From Tethya wilhelma (lineage: Eukaryota; Porifera; Demospongiae; Tethyida; Tethyidae), in contig CAXIPT010000001.1 of the NCBI GenBank assembly GCA_964030475.1, forward strand, positions 17,644,514 to 17,708,513: DNA of 64,000 nucleotides, in the 5' to 3' direction. Shown here one piece after another: positions 8,892 through 22,272 of this stretch. A model generated the notes under the pieces. It was not told where the DNA came from, ran no database searches, and saw nothing but the letters and a program-made list of their open reading frames with translations. Position 1 is the stretch's first letter; each line of letters begins with the position of its first letter. Made by a program: the position numbers and the translations under genes.

Positions 8892-11800
8892 GGTATGTGG
8901 TTCAGAAGAGTGGGGACTTGGCTCACTGGAGTGGCTGCTGCTGTGGCTAGAATGAGACTGGGATGATGTGGAATGGGAAGCACTCTCTCCATGATCACTG
9001 CTGCTGCTCTCAGATTCTTCCTCGCTGGAAGAGTGACTGTGCTCCTCCTCTTCTGATGATGATGATGTCTCACTGGCAGTGTGTGAGTGGTCACTGGTTG
9101 AGCCTCCACTGTGAGAGGTGCTAGCACTGCTGTGCAATGATACGAAGCTGCTGCTGAGAGGGAGTGAGACTGAACTGTGTGACAATGATGGTAATATTGG
9201 TATGCTGAAGTTTGAAGAAATGGCAGTGGTAAATGAGAGTTGACTGGTGTGAGAGCTTCCACTGTGATCAGTTGAGGCACTGCTGGTTGAGGTATGATGG
9301 CTGCTAGAATGAGAGGAGTGTGATTTTGAATCGCTTGAACATGAGCTAGTGCTGCTTGAGTGAGAGGAATGTGATTTTGAATCGCTTGAATGTGAGCTAG
9401 TGCTGCTTGAGTGAGAGAAATGGGAACCAGACTTGCTTGTATGAGATGAATGGATGCTTTCCTTACTGGAATGGGAACCAGACTTGCTGTATAGTGACTG
9501 TAAACTGTGTTTCCTAGGACTGGAGGCCTTGGGTGTTTCCTTGTCCACCTTGCTGTGAAGGCTCTTCTCCTCCTCCAAATTACTATGACTGCTCTTTGAA
9601 TATAAACGCTGGAGGGAGTCTTCTTTAGGAGCATTCCCTGGTTCAGCACTTTGCTTTTCAGTGTGGCTGTGAGTTGAGTGTTTGCTTGCAATGGAATGCT
9701 TACTTCCATCTTTCTTGGAGGCTACACTGGTAGAGGAATGTTTGTTACCTTTGCTAGTGTGATCCTGTGATTGTTGTGAACTAGCTTTGTGAGATTTGCC
9801 CGATGATTTAGGCTTGTGATCTTTCATAGGTTTGTAACTCTTCTGTTTCTTTGGTTTAGCTGGTGAGCTCTTGGGAGAGTATTGCTTGTCTTTTGGTGGA
9901 CAATCTGCATTCCTATCAGCAGGGAATTGCTTCATATCCTTTTGAGGCTGGTCTTTGGAATCATCTTTAGTTTTCAAGGAATCTTTAATCTTACCAAGTT
10001 GACTGCCATCCATTTTCTTTCTCGAAAGTTTGTCACCCTCAGTTTTCTTCTTACCATCAGGTCCAAGTATATTGCCTGCTTTCTTTCCCTTTGATTTGCT
10101 ATCCCCTGCACCGCCAGGTGTCTTGGAACTACCTCCTTTCTCTTTCTCTGTCTTTTTCTCTGTCTTTTTCTCCTCCTTCTTCTTCTTGGTCTTATCATCA
10201 CCTTCAATCTTAGCCGATCCATCAATAGTTTTTCCTTTGTTCTCTAAACTGGTCGTTTTTTTCTCCTCCTCTAGTGCCTTAGACTCGGCTAACTTCTTCT
10301 CTTCTTTAGCAATGGCACGACTCTCTTCTCTCATCTTGTTCAGCTCAGCTTGAAGATCAATGACGCCATATTGTTCAAGTTTGCCTTGTTTTTTAGCTTT
10401 TTTGAGAACAGCCTTTTTGGCAGCTTGCTTCTTGGCAGCGGTGTCTTTGAAGATACTCCACCATAGCTTCTTGCCCAGCCAAACAAATGGTACAAATATT
10501 ATGTAGTAAAAGAAGAACAGTGCTTTGATCACTTGCAGAAACCTGATGTCAGACAACCTAGAATTTCAAGCATTCGTTTCAGATCAATTGTTACCAGTCC
10601 AATTGATAGTAATGCCTAGCTAACATATCATAGCATGCAATGCATTCACTCACTCGTCGTGGCAGGTGCATATGAAGGATGTGTTTCTCCAGTCGTCCAG
10701 ATCACGTACAGTCTTCCCCATCCTCTTTATCCTCTCCACCTTACGTTTGTACCTTGCTTTAGCAGCCTTTGCACCTCTACACTCCCCAGCACACTTCACC
10801 AACTGTGGGCCTGAAGATGATGCAAACCATGTACAATGTACTGACTTATGAGGACAAAATTAATATTCTGCAAAAAGTTGGGATTCTGTAACAACAATCC
10901 AACCTTTGTTTGGGACTCCCTTCTCTTTCATCTTGTCCCAGTGTTCCTGAGCTTTGGATTTCCTGCAGAAGATTATTCCTCCAAAGCACAGTTTGAGACA
11001 GCCAAAGAAGAGGAGGATGATGGCAAAGAAACCGATGATTCCTTGAGGACCGATGACTTCCAACAGGATAAGAAACATCCTCATGAACAACCCGCTCTCT
11101 TCAACGATGATCGGAGGAGGTGTGGGACATTCCATCATCGTTGTGGTGCCATTGTCAGAACACTGTGCAAAAGAATGTATAACATCTTCAGTTTTATAGT
11201 AATTAAACCAGTAGGCCTTCCTAACTTCTTTGGATCCTCTCAAAAACAACAACAACAACAACAACAACAATAACAACAACAACAAAACAAACAGAACCAG
11301 GAATGCCAGTATTTGTATAAAGACTACACTTATTGATTTTATTCATTGTACAACTATATATGAACTCACACTGCAACCACAAGCTCCATAACAGAAGCAG
11401 TTGCTCTTCACTTTCACGTCCACCTTGGCTGTACCCAATAGGTTGAAGTTAGAATCAAATAGCTGCACTAAATTCGAAAGAGTAAAGTAGTATAATTATC
11501 TTAACACTGGAACAGTAATTTTATGAGATTTGGGGATCCCATTTTACTAACCTTCACACATGGTTTCCTCTCCAAACATCTTGTAGGACTGGAGGTAGAA
11601 CGTGACATTTTCTATCTTCCCAGGGTCAATCATAATCTCCTTCCCAGGGAGGTTCTTACGACCAAAACATTCACTCAACACCACCGTGAACTCAGCCTCT
11701 ATCTCGCCAGTATTCTCCACCTCGACATACATGCTTCCCACCTCTGTCAGTGCCTTAAACTCTGAGGTCCTGGCGTCCACGATACGCCCCTTTCCAACAT

Positions 11801-12836
11801 TGTAGACAAACTGAATGTCGGAGGCATCTATGCGAAACGTGACGAAACTGTTGTGCAGGTCATCATGGATTAGTCTCACAATGAAGGAATGGTCGTTGTT
11901 TTTAGTGGAAGGATGAATTCGGCCAAAGTTCTGAAGCAGGTACGATCCTTTCTTTTTCTTCTTCTTCAGCAATTTCTAAAGAATCAAGGTACAAGAGAAG
12001 CTATTATAAAGCCCAAGTGACATGCCTTACTGATGTTAGAGCTTGTGTACTTACCAGATCATGTTTCAACAAGTCAAAGGGCTGGTTGGTAAAACACCTA
12101 CACACACACACACACACATATATATACACACAAACCAAGCATTCATTGTCAAGTTGATAATAGATTGGAACTGTACAGAGTGTATGAGTGAATGCCAAGT
12201 AGTGTTGCACATACGATTTGAAGTCTTGGTGACACTTTCCCAATTGTCTTCTGAAGCCAGAGTAAGACGTGCCTACTTTATTGCACTGGAGTCCACTCAA
12301 GTCCACCATGTTCTCGTCCACCAGCAACCAGTACCTCGGATCTCTCTGCAACAGAACAATGAATACGTGCATAAGCATTGAGAGTTGTTGAAGATGTAGA
12401 ATTGTATGTACTTACATTTTGAGTTACTGGTTTCTTGCCCTTCTTTCCAACCAGATTGATGGAAGGAATGAGGAGCATTTTAGTGGTGAGGTCGAGAGGC
12501 CCACGAGCACCAAGAAGATCACCCTGCAGCTCAGCTATCACCTAAAGTTGGAATTCTATTCACCATTTAGTTTGTACACAGCACACAATAGTATAATTCT
12601 ATATATCTTACTCTCAAGCACATAAAAAGTAACTGTTAAGATAAGTATTCCTTACTCTTCCATCGTTTGACCTGCTGATAGTTCTGGATGGGTTGAGGGA
12701 GAAGGTGGAGACAGTGGTCCAATTGGCAGACTCTGTTTCAGTGGCTGCATCAAGAGTGAAACCATTGAATTGCAATAACCTGATGGTTATATTGTATTGC
12801 ATCATGGGCTGATCTAGGGAGAACACGTCAAACCTG

Positions 12837-12913
<77 letters not shown>

Positions 12914-13755
12914 CAAATACGTACCATATCGGACTTAGCCTCATGCAGTGAGCAGACGAGCCAAACTTTTTCTTCTTGCCATTCAAAGTGTAATAGCCAT
13001 GATAGTTTCCATTGAATATTTTTCTTTCACATGTTGCATTTGGTCGTCTCAGTTCTCTGGTCTCAAAGTTACAACGACAGCAAAACCCCTGCAATTAAGG
13101 AATATAAATTAGCTCCTCACTATGTACTATACTAAAATCAAAAGTTCTATTTCACCATTCGTTACCTGACTGTCCCAGGCATGTTTTTTTGAACCAATTG
13201 CCTTTTGTTTTCCACAAGACAATCCTTTGAGGAGCTTCCAGGCATCTTTGCAATGACTGGGATGAGAATAATAGATGACGTGTTCTTTTGGACCACCGTT
13301 AACTGACTGAAATCAACAACAGTTGAAGCATAAAAAACCTGGTTGTATACACAAACTGTACCATGCTTACCCCACGATAGTATGCTCTGTAGCTTGCGAT
13401 TGCCTGAGTTTTACTTATCTCGATACGAAATGGTTTCTTCAGTGTACTCACATCAGACATTCCCTCAACATAGGCCTGGCGAACATTTGCATAGAGAGCC
13501 TCCACTTCTCCCTAGTATCAACAATATGATACTTTATACAATAACAATACAAAATGAATGTCCACTAACTTGTCCACTCTTCAGTGTCATGGATATAACA
13601 AATTTCTTTTTACATGTTGCCTCCTCCTCAGTCCCAGTGGTAGGCTCCTTTGAGTTCCCCCATTCACATTTCGTAATGCTACTCTGACTGATTAGCCCAC
13701 ACTCTGCTCTCTGTGTCCATACTGCGACAATAAACAACAAAATAAATCCAGCCAT
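8784..13755 (-). CDS. HAP2: HAP2/GCS1 gamete fusion protein
   Basis: At least thirteen exons chain on the minus strand, starting with ATG 13753-13755 and ending at 8784; they include 13570-13755, 13371-13511, about 13167-13307, 12923-13090, 12653-12834, 12418-12543, about 12217-12352, 11542-11975, about 11370-11470 and a last exon of about 1.77 kb. HAP2 drives plasma-membrane merger of gametes in protists, plants and invertebrates. Visible features: signal peptide (MAGFILLFIVAVWT), an ITKCEW segment, the HAP2-GCS1 core (GFCCRCNFE, SSAHCMRLSPIW, QCNKVGTSYSGF, CFTNQPFDLL), a Cys-rich stem (CFCYGACGC), and a transmembrane helix at about 11000-11060 (GFFAIILLFFG). A second hydrophobic stretch (KALFFFYYIIFVPFVWL) begins the last exon. 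The tail beyond it is very long, about 550 residues: first Lys-rich and charged, then Ser/His-rich. The last 35 codons come from a transposon. Confidence 0.85.
12835..12910. repeat. (TG)n microsatellite in HAP2 intron
   Basis: On the transcribed strand the CA run ends directly at the acceptor of the exon starting at 12834, so the repeat occupies the polypyrimidine-tract position. Confidence 0.85.
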
Positions 13756-14005
13756 CACATGAGGTGCTTCTCCTCCTAGATCCTTGGAAACAACACTTGC
13801 AATGCAATGGAGGAGGCGCGCGCCAAGTTTTTGCTGCCAGCTGGCATTGCATGCGCGTAAATTAAACTGTCGCATTTATTTTTAAAAAATCATCTGGTCT
13901 ATTGCACACAAGAAAATCAGAGTACTCTTGAGTGAAAGCCTTGCCAGCCAAACAAAATAAACACTCTCAAACACCACACACACTACTAATCTATATACAT
14001 GTGTC

Positions 14006-16023
14006 CTATTCAAATATTTTGTCCATAAACTCCAAGAACCTCTGTCCATACTCTTTCTCGTTGACACACGATATCCCATGCTGGTCTTGACACAGAATCC
14101 TCGACTTCAAAAAGTGTTCCGTTTTCTTTTGTAAGGTGTACTGTTGGAGAATGTCAATTATACCAAAGTAATAGGTGGCCACTGGGTTTCCTTCTTGCAC
14201 CTGATCCATAGCAAGACTCGGCCCTCTTATTTGAAGCTCTTGCAGGTACAGAGGGTGCAGTGGTGAAAAGCTCCTTAGCCCACCATAGTCTTGTCTAAAC
14301 CAGGGAATATTTGGCTCATCGTTGATAGAGGTCTCCCACTCATCAGTTGCTTCGAGTGCCAGTGGTTTGGCTACACTTCCCCTAGCGCTCTTGGGACTGT
14401 TTCTGGTTGACAGCTCCTTCTCCATTGTGATCGACTCTGTGTTAGATCCGACGGAGAGTTGCATCTCACCTTTGGCTATCGATTGAGTCATGGTGGGCGA
14501 GCGTTGGAAATCCACGTCAACAAAATCCCCTCCTTGCCCTCTCACTGAGTGCTCCAGGGGGGAAACAGTGGAGTCATCACCAACTGGGCTGTGCTGATGA
14601 ATGCCGAGGAGCATGCTGTAATCCATGATTCTACATTCCGTGAGGAACTCCACGTCGGCTCGCAGCTGTTCCATCAGTGCCTCCTTGGATTCTGGACCGA
14701 CAACAATCTTTTGATCCCCGAGATCCAAATCTTTCATCGTACCCTTGTAAGTTCCCCTCACACGCCCACCTTTGAGGGACCGTCGTCCCACTGTCGACCC
14801 CTTCAGATCGTAACGCTCGTGAATTATACACGGTTTGTTAGCATTGTAAAAGATGTTCTCCATGACAACGACAGTGATGAACCTCTGCTCTGGAGCAAGA
14901 CGGACTTTGTGTAGACCAAAGAATCGAACAATGAGGCTGTTGGGATGGAGCCTCATGTGGTTGTAGTACTTGTAGGCAATCTTCTGGAGGAATTTCTCCT
15001 CTTCATCGGTCACCGTCTTGATGATGTAGCGCAGGTCGCGGGTAAAGTAGAAAAACTGACCACTCTTTCCCTCGGTGAATTTCTCCAACATTCTAGTGCT
15101 GTCTATTTCGGCGGCGTTCTTTATCTGGAAGGACTTTCGGTAGAGTCTTGGGTCCATGTGGTAGGAAGCCCGGAGTAAGGAGAACACGGATGGTTCAAGA
15201 TCAATGAAGGCAAACTTTTGAATGGAAGCCGAGGCAGGGAATTTAATCTCCCGGAGACTTTGCTCGCGATACTGAGGGTTCTCGTACAATTGGGCCGTCT
15301 TTTGACGCTGGTTTTCCTCATCAAAATCCATCATGGCTGCTGCAACAAACGAATCTCGAACAGATCCCACTCTACCAGCCTTTCCCTGGTGCTCCAGGTT
15401 GAGTGCAACGGCATCCAGGATCCCCACGTTGATGCAGTACATGGCATTGCGACGGAGAGCTTTATTCACCTGACTGTCTCCCTTGCTAGTCAGCAGCGGA
15501 GTCTTGAGATTCCCAGTGGGTAGAAATTGCTTGTTCCCCGATAATGAGGCACGCATGCGATAGTAAAAGTCTTTGATATCCGAACAGCTTATCGAGAAGG
15601 TAGCCAACCACACGACAAGATCTACAGTTCCTCGTAAGCTGTGAACAAGAGCATAGACTATAGCTAGACCAAGGTCGGCATGAGTGAGAAAGTAGGCTCT
15701 TCCATTAGCATTGGATTTTTGAGTGAGAGAGCGTAACAGTCCAAGTTGTGCAATCCACAGTGGAATGATAATGGCCGTCTCGATTCCCAGCACACAGACA
15801 TACAAGAAGTTTTGTTTGATGACAAACTTTCTTGTTTCGCTGCTAGCGGGAAGTCGGCCCCACAGGATGCCAGCGGCCATGACAAGGATAAGGAGGGAGA
15901 AGACCCAAAAGAGAGAGTGCCAGAGGTAGTAGAGGAAGAGGGTGACCATTGCGAAGTTAGTGATGGTTCTGTCGACCCCTTCAATTTCAGCCCAACACCA
16001 GAAGAACATGGATGGACCTGTTC

Positions 16024-16082
<59 letters not shown>

Positions 16083-17681
16083 GGTTTGGGTGGTTTTTTT
16101 TGTACTTTATAATTATGTTACTGAAAGTGTTTGGGACACGATGAAAATCAGTATACATGTGATGAAAACATTATTATTTCAAAAAAAAATACAGTTTACA
16201 TCTGTACACATCTCATGGGTATACAATGGATCAACAGCACACATAGTTCAAACACAATGATCAAACCTAACCATAGCTCTTTTGCAAACAAGTTCACAAT
16301 CACTAAAACCCAATTTTAGTGTGTACATTGAAGGTTTTTACAGCAGGTACATACATTACCTACTGTGTAGGCATTAACACATTAAATGAAGCTTTCAAGA
16401 CCACCTACAGACACTTGTGACTCAACTACATTCAACAAAACAAATGTGGTTTTCACTTTCTTATTTCTATGGCACCAGAGAATGGTAAGAATCCATTACA
16501 TTGATAATGGGGGGTAAATACAATGGATCAAGTTACTAAGTACTTCTAAGGTTCTGATCTATGCCACTGACTAACTAACTGACTGACCTGGTCCACTTGG
16601 TCCGGGCACTAAGATCAACAGAGCAATGATGGCTAGACAGACAAGAGAGAACCCCCACACAAAGATGTGAGAGAATATACCAAAAGGTCGGGCACTGCAG
16701 AGCAAGAGAAGTGTGTGTGTGTGTGTGTGTGTGTGTGTAGTGTGTGTCCATAGGCAGTATATATAAATGTATTCAGTGTGCCTCTATATTAGTTCAGGTG
16801 GGTATGATTATGTCTTGCATAAGGTACATACACACCATACATGTAGAACAAATGAATACACTAGAAACAGTAATTAACACCAAAAAAATTCCACCAAAGA
16901 GACACAGCTAAAGTTCAACCAGCAATTTCTCAACTGACCTAAAAGGATTCCGAATGGCCTTAATCAGATCCACAGCCAGAAGCACATACCACAGGTTAGA
17001 GGCAACCAAGGCAAATTCGTTGATGGCACCCACAACTTGACAGCCAACAACAGCGCCTGCAGTTTCAGCTGCAGTCAGCTTAAAGATGCGTGACACGATG
17101 TGACCCACAGCAATGAGGAGATCCATCAGGGTCCTACAAACAGAGAAGAGGGAGAGATGTTTGCTGATACATGTTCAACATTACTAAGATAGTAAATAAT
17201 GATGGGATGAAAATCCCACAAACAGATAGCTGACAGAACACAAAAATCAAGTTTTCCATGTTTGCACTCTTTTCAGTTAATGCTTACAAAATACCAAACC
17301 ACATCCTTAGGCATCACAGTGTCAGTGTGGCTAGTACCCACCACAGCCTACCACAGTCACTAACCTGTAGAGGAACACCTTTGATGAGTAGCCTGACTGT
17401 CTCAGCCTGGGCAGAGCAAAGTAGGTGATAAACACCCACATGCAACAGAATGCCGAGAGGCAGCTCACGGCCAAGTAGATGTTGGGTGGAATGTCCGGAA
17501 AACTGTCACAGAACTGAACACAAATTTGTTTATGTTCTCCACTGTTATTTTTCAGCATCGTGCACTCGTCCACAACTTCTGCAGCCTCCTTGTAATCGGA
17601 AACACACCTCTGGTAGAAATAGGTCGTATTTCCGAGGGTATAGTTGTTGTCCTTCGCTAGCGTTGTCCCGTTGAACTCCAT
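14006..17681 (-). CDS. GPCR-PIP kinase fusion (RpkA/GPCR-PIPK type)
   Basis: Four exons chain in phase: 17365-17681, 16939-17133, 16588-16694 and 14006-16017. The first three and the start of the fourth encode a short Cys-containing ectodomain and seven hydrophobic helices (for example AVSCLSAFCCMWVFITYFAL). The rest is a phosphatidylinositol phosphate kinase: glycine-rich SGQFFYF, ATP-binding lysine in YIIKTV, VVVMENIF, DLKGSTVGRR, the MDYSMLLG catalytic segment, and YYFGIIDIL with the metal-binding Asp. These point to an active enzyme that makes a phosphoinositide at the plasma membrane under control of a receptor. This fusion is known from Dictyostelium (RpkA) and oomycetes; vertebrates lack it. 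The start ATG at 17681 (MEFNGTTL) is a choice: the frame is open further upstream towards the neighbouring gene. A Ser-rich insert separates MDYSMLLG from the C-terminal kinase part. It is divergent from the GPR180-like gene. Confidence 0.82.
16010..16587. other. Intron with (TG)n runs, GPCR-PIP kinase gene
   Basis: The interval between the third and fourth exons holds TG runs at 16028-16082 and AT-rich sequence. Another TG run (16712-16738) lies in the next intron upstream. I see no further coding sequence on either strand. Confidence 0.6.
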
Positions 17682-17866
17682 GTCTGCTCGATTCTTCTTC
17701 AGCAAACGATGATTGACCCTTGTTAGTGCGGCCCTTTTTTTAAACACGTGATCTATCGAAAATGGGGTGGGGCTGCATTTGTACGGTTTTGGCCACATGA
17801 CTTGCACAGGGACGTTCAAGGGAAAATACCAGTGTTCATTTACTGGCTTGCTTGGCTGCTTCAACA
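17682..17866. promoter_or_regulatory. Bidirectional promoter with CACGTG
   Basis: 185 bp separate the chosen ATGs of the GPCR-PIP kinase (17681, minus) and the GPR180-like gene (17867, plus). It contains an ACACGTGATC motif near 17745. Similar CACGTGA motifs lie upstream of SYVN1 (about 25176) and of the CCDC170/BTBD9-TADA2B pair (about 63268). Confidence 0.5.
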
Positions 17867-19188
17867 ATGGCTGGAAGCTACCTCACTGTTCGTGGACTCT
17901 TTGTGGTGATGCTGATAACTGTCTTATTTTCGAGTCAAGTGTCTCCTCTGCGCGTGAGAGGGAAGATAAAGTACTACGATCGTGGAACTGGACTGACCGT
18001 GTACGTTTTAGGACGATTTGGAGTGAAGAGGGGACACAGTGTGTACGCTTTCGGTTCGTTCAATCGTGATCTGAGTTTTCCGATAGGATTCCACGCTCAA
18101 ATGACGCTCGGCTTCGTGCCTCAACCGGTCTGGAACAAGTTCTATGGGGAATCCAGACAAAGACGTGTGACATGTGACGATATAATGAACAGCACCCTCG
18201 GGGACAGCATGAACGTGGTGGACTCCAACTGCTACAGCGGGACGAAAGACTACCTGAGGAAAGTTCCTTGTGACGCTAGAGGTGGTAACTCCATCTACTG
18301 CAATCAACCCAACAGCACGGCAATAGTTGAAGGTCACGATATGTCATACCGCGTGGAGTCGGTCCCAGAGACTGAGTATTACTATGCATTTATTGTCGCC
18401 TGTATTCGTAACTCTTCCCAGACTTGCCTCTGGGCAAGATCGGAAGATACTGGCACAGATTACGACTTTCGTATCGTCAGCTCTTCTCCTGATTCTGACA
18501 CTCACAAAGACACTTTCTCCTACGAATTTCCCTATGAGCTCCTAGGTGTCCTTGTCCTTCAGTTGATATTCGTCATCCTCTACATCGCCTTGGTGATGGC
18601 TCACACAATCCTGCACACCCGACTGTGCAACGAAAAGGGATATCGCATGCACAATCTGATAAGATTCTTCACAATCTCTCTGGCATTTGAGTTGGCTCAT
18701 GTTCTCCTGGAAATGATACACTACTCTGTGTATGCTCACAATGGTGAGGGAGTTGTGGTGCTGAAGTACTTGGGAGAGGTGTGCAACCAATTCTCAGACT
18801 GGTTGATGATTTTGGTGCTCATTCTGATCGGTAAAGGGTGGCAAGTTACAACAAGCACCATCCGATGGAAGAGAGTGACGTTCCTAATTTGGGGAGTCTA
18901 TATTTTGTTTTCTGCCATTTATTTTACATGGGTTGTGGTAAGTTGGAAAGTGTTTGTGTGTATGTGTGTGTGTGTGTGTGTGTCACCATAGATAATATTA
19001 TCTATGGTGTCACACATGGGAGAGAAAATTTTATGTTTAAGTGTTAACAGTAACTGTTTGCGTTCAACTTATTGTTGTAATTAGAGTCTAGGACATAATG
19101 TTTTCATGTTTGGCCTAGTTTTACTGTCTGGGCTTACTCAATTGGCTGTGTTTTCAATGAATTCTATTATCTGATTCTACACTTCCAT

Positions 19189-19228
<40 letters not shown>

Positions 19229-19681
19229 CTACAAGACCAAGTCTATCCTATCCTCTTATCCACCAATCACACCTTCCAAAGTTGGCCGGGAGGATTTTAC
19301 CTGGTCTATCGTCTCTTTGTTCTCATCTACATCTCTTACGAAATGAGACAGGTCTACCTCATAGAAATTCGCCAGACGGCCCTCCGTCTTTACATCATTC
19401 TCTATGTGGCCTACTCCATGTGGTTTTGTTATCTTCCTCTCATCGTCTTCATCTCGGCATTCATCAACGCCCTCGAGCGCTATAGGCTCATTCTGACCTT
19501 TATATTGACCTTTGACCTTCTAATGAACATTGTGTTGGTATTGCTGTTCTGTCCTCGCTGGTCAGACAAGTATTTCCAGTTTGACAACTTTATAAACTTT
19601 TTCCCTCGGATTGGTAGCTCCTACAAGAGTCTCAAGGAGTACGGAGGGACACGGAAGTCCAGCCAACCCACTGTGATATAG
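17867..19681 (+). CDS. GPR180/TMEM145-like seven-helix membrane protein
   Basis: Two exons, 17867-18937 and 19229-19681 (stop), join in phase across an intron flanked by TG and CA runs; about 507 residues. A signal peptide (LFVVMLITVLFSS) is followed by a luminal or extracellular domain of about 200 residues with cysteines and N-glycosylation sequons (NSS, NST). Seven hydrophobic helices then start at about residue 230 (LLGVLVLQLIFVILYIALVM), and the first loop carries HNLIRFFTISLAFELAH. This order (ectodomain, then rhodopsin-like seven helices with a short C-terminal tail) fits the GPR180/TMEM145 family; the choice between the two members is open. The upstream CTG/TTG codons in frame were not used because ATG 17867 starts a good signal peptide. 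Confidence 0.72.
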
Positions 19682-20095
19682 GTATACAATTATATAGGTC
19701 TTTCTAATGTCACTATAATTATGAATGTTGTGGTCTCTTTGGTGTTTGTCTTTGATCGTGAAATCTTAACACAAAAATTATGTGTGCACATCGACACATA
19801 CACACTGAAAATATACACTGCTCAGTTGAATTTCATGCCAAATTGGATATCACAATAATTTCAAAGCACCAATTTTCCACAAGTTTTTTTTCATTAATTA
19901 TTAATAGTTTAGTGACTGTTGTTTTTGTACATGAATGACATTATAAATTTTGTGTTTCATAAATCGTACTATACAATAATAGAATTGAGAGAAGTGTGGA
20001 CAAAACTCAATAGCAATAATTTCACAATGATACTGGCAGCTTGTCACCTCCACCAATGAATAATAATTATAACTAAAATATAATTTAATGAACTC
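19682..20095. other. Intergenic, convergent 3' ends
   Basis: AT-rich sequence between the convergent stop codons of the GPR180-like gene and SYVN1. It has several AATAAT/ATTATT stretches that could serve as polyadenylation signals for both genes. No gene seen. Confidence 0.5.
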
Positions 20096-22196
20096 CTATA
20101 CTTCAGTCTCCCCATCATCACCTGTGCCTCCATTGCTAGAAGGTGTTTGTCCCTCTGGACTAGTTCCAACCATGGACAGAGCTGCTTGCTCGGGAGTGGA
20201 AGGTACCGAGTGAAACCTCTGCAGTCTGCGTTGTCTAATCTCTGAATCTACATGTCCACTACTCTCTACACGCTGTAAAACACTACCGCTAGAGTCCTGC
20301 TCTAGTGGTACCGCCTCCCTCTCTCCATGGTGGGCTCCAATAGGAGTATCACCCCCATCCTCCTCCTCCTCCTCCTCCTCTTGGTGTGTGCCCTCGTCCT
20401 CCATGGAAGTGGAGGTGCTGAGGGATTGGGCCGAGAATGTGTAGGAGAGGCGTGGCTCCAGGAGAGGTCTCGTACCTCCACTAAAACTACCCTGAGATTG
20501 AAAGAGTCCTGTTCTCGCTGAAGCTGCTGAGGGTGCAGGGGGATAGGCCGATGATGATGATGATTCTGTAGTGACCTGTGGTTCTGTACTAGAGGGTTGA
20601 TTGTCAGTGCCAATGGTGAAGGAAGGGGGAGCTGGGGAGCCTGGGAAACCAGGGCCAACAGGACTGCAGGGAGAGGAGGGAGAGATGTGCCTTCATACAA
20701 ACAATAATCATATCATACCCTATAGCACAAAATATTGACGGGAATAAAATTTGCCGGTTTGCCAAAAATTTTGTGATTGGTGGATTTTATTTTGGCAGCA
20801 AAAAATTAATGACAGTTTGGTGGATTTAATATTGGTGATTCTTACCAAAACTGCCAATCTGCCAATATTAAAATCCGCCAAATTGGTAGGTAACTTGAAA
20901 TTGAAAGATAATGCATTCAAGATTATGCAAGTGTACAAGTAGAGAGAGAAAATTACTGATGTAGATTGGTGAAGAAAACAGACAACTCAGATGAAAGACA
21001 GGACCATGCAAGTTCAGTCATCATTTTTCCCTGCAAAACGATTCACTATAGTCATACACAGCTCACCCCAGTGTGGCCATAACAGTGGAGTATTGGTTGA
21101 GCTGTGCCACTGCAGAGTCCAGGAGTCTCTGTACGTTCCTCAGCAGGGCTATTCTCGCCTCCACGTTAGACCTCTCCATCCCCTCCAACGCCTTGAGGTC
21201 ATCATCACTGAGAGAGTCCAGGGAGGGGCCTGTTGGCATGCCAACTGCAATGGATGGAGGAGAGAAAGAGAGAAATAGATGTTGAAACGCATGAACTGCA
21301 TAGTAAGATACCAGATCACAATACATTGGACACAAGCAGTAATGAATACCATATAAGGGGAAAGTTTTGCGGATTTCTCTAGCCAAACACTTTTGTGGTT
21401 TAACTTCCGTGGATGAGCTGTGCAAGCCCATATAGATATATACATTAGAGAAAATTTTACTGATAAAAAATTCCACAGATGGATCGTGATCCGCGAAACT
21501 TTCCAACTATACGGTACATGTACTCACCACATTTTTACAAACAAAAAAGAGAGAACTTAATGTTCATCGGATAGCAGCAGAGCTTACCAAAAGGAGGGGT
21601 CATGAAGTTCATCATCGGAGGTAGGAACGGGAAGGGCGGCATTCCAGGAGGGGCTCCCCCCATCATGCCTGGAGGGGGAGGAGCACCAGAGGCACCAGGC
21701 ACAGCAGAGGATGGTGGTGGTGGTGGCTGCTGGGGGGCCAGGTTAGGAGAGGACTCCCCATCACCAGGAGCTCTGGAGGTGGAGTTATCAGGAGAAGATG
21801 GCTGCTGGGCTGATGTCTGGTTGTCATCACCACCAGCTGAAGAGAGAGAGAGAGAGTGGTTTAATACAACATCTATATAGCATACACAAGAAGATATACA
21901 ATCTTAATTCTACATTTATCATTTAAGATAGCTCTTTTCAAATAACTACAAAAAATCTCGTTTTGATTGAAGATCACTATCACCACTATAGACCACCTGC
22001 GCACACTTTCACCTTGTCCATTGGCCTGCTGCTGCTGCTGTGGGGGCTGTTGAGGGGGAGCCATCATCCCTGGCCACATGGGGGCCATCATGGGGGGAGG
22101 GGGGAACATCCCCGGAGGGAAACCAGGCTGAGGAGGACCTGAAGGGACAGTAAAGTATTTAATGGTGTCAACTTGTTGGCTAGAATAAGAAGTAAG

Positions 22197-22272
<76 letters not shown>

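Noticed and set aside
10848..11273. Plus-strand frame of 141 codons opposite HAP2
   Set aside because: It is the complement of the HAP2 transmembrane exon and ends in a CAA repeat.
8784..13755. An endogenous viral fusion protein
   Set aside because: The gene has the cellular HAP2-GCS1 core, many introns and no viral neighbours. The distant fold relationship of HAP2 to class II fusion proteins does not make it viral.
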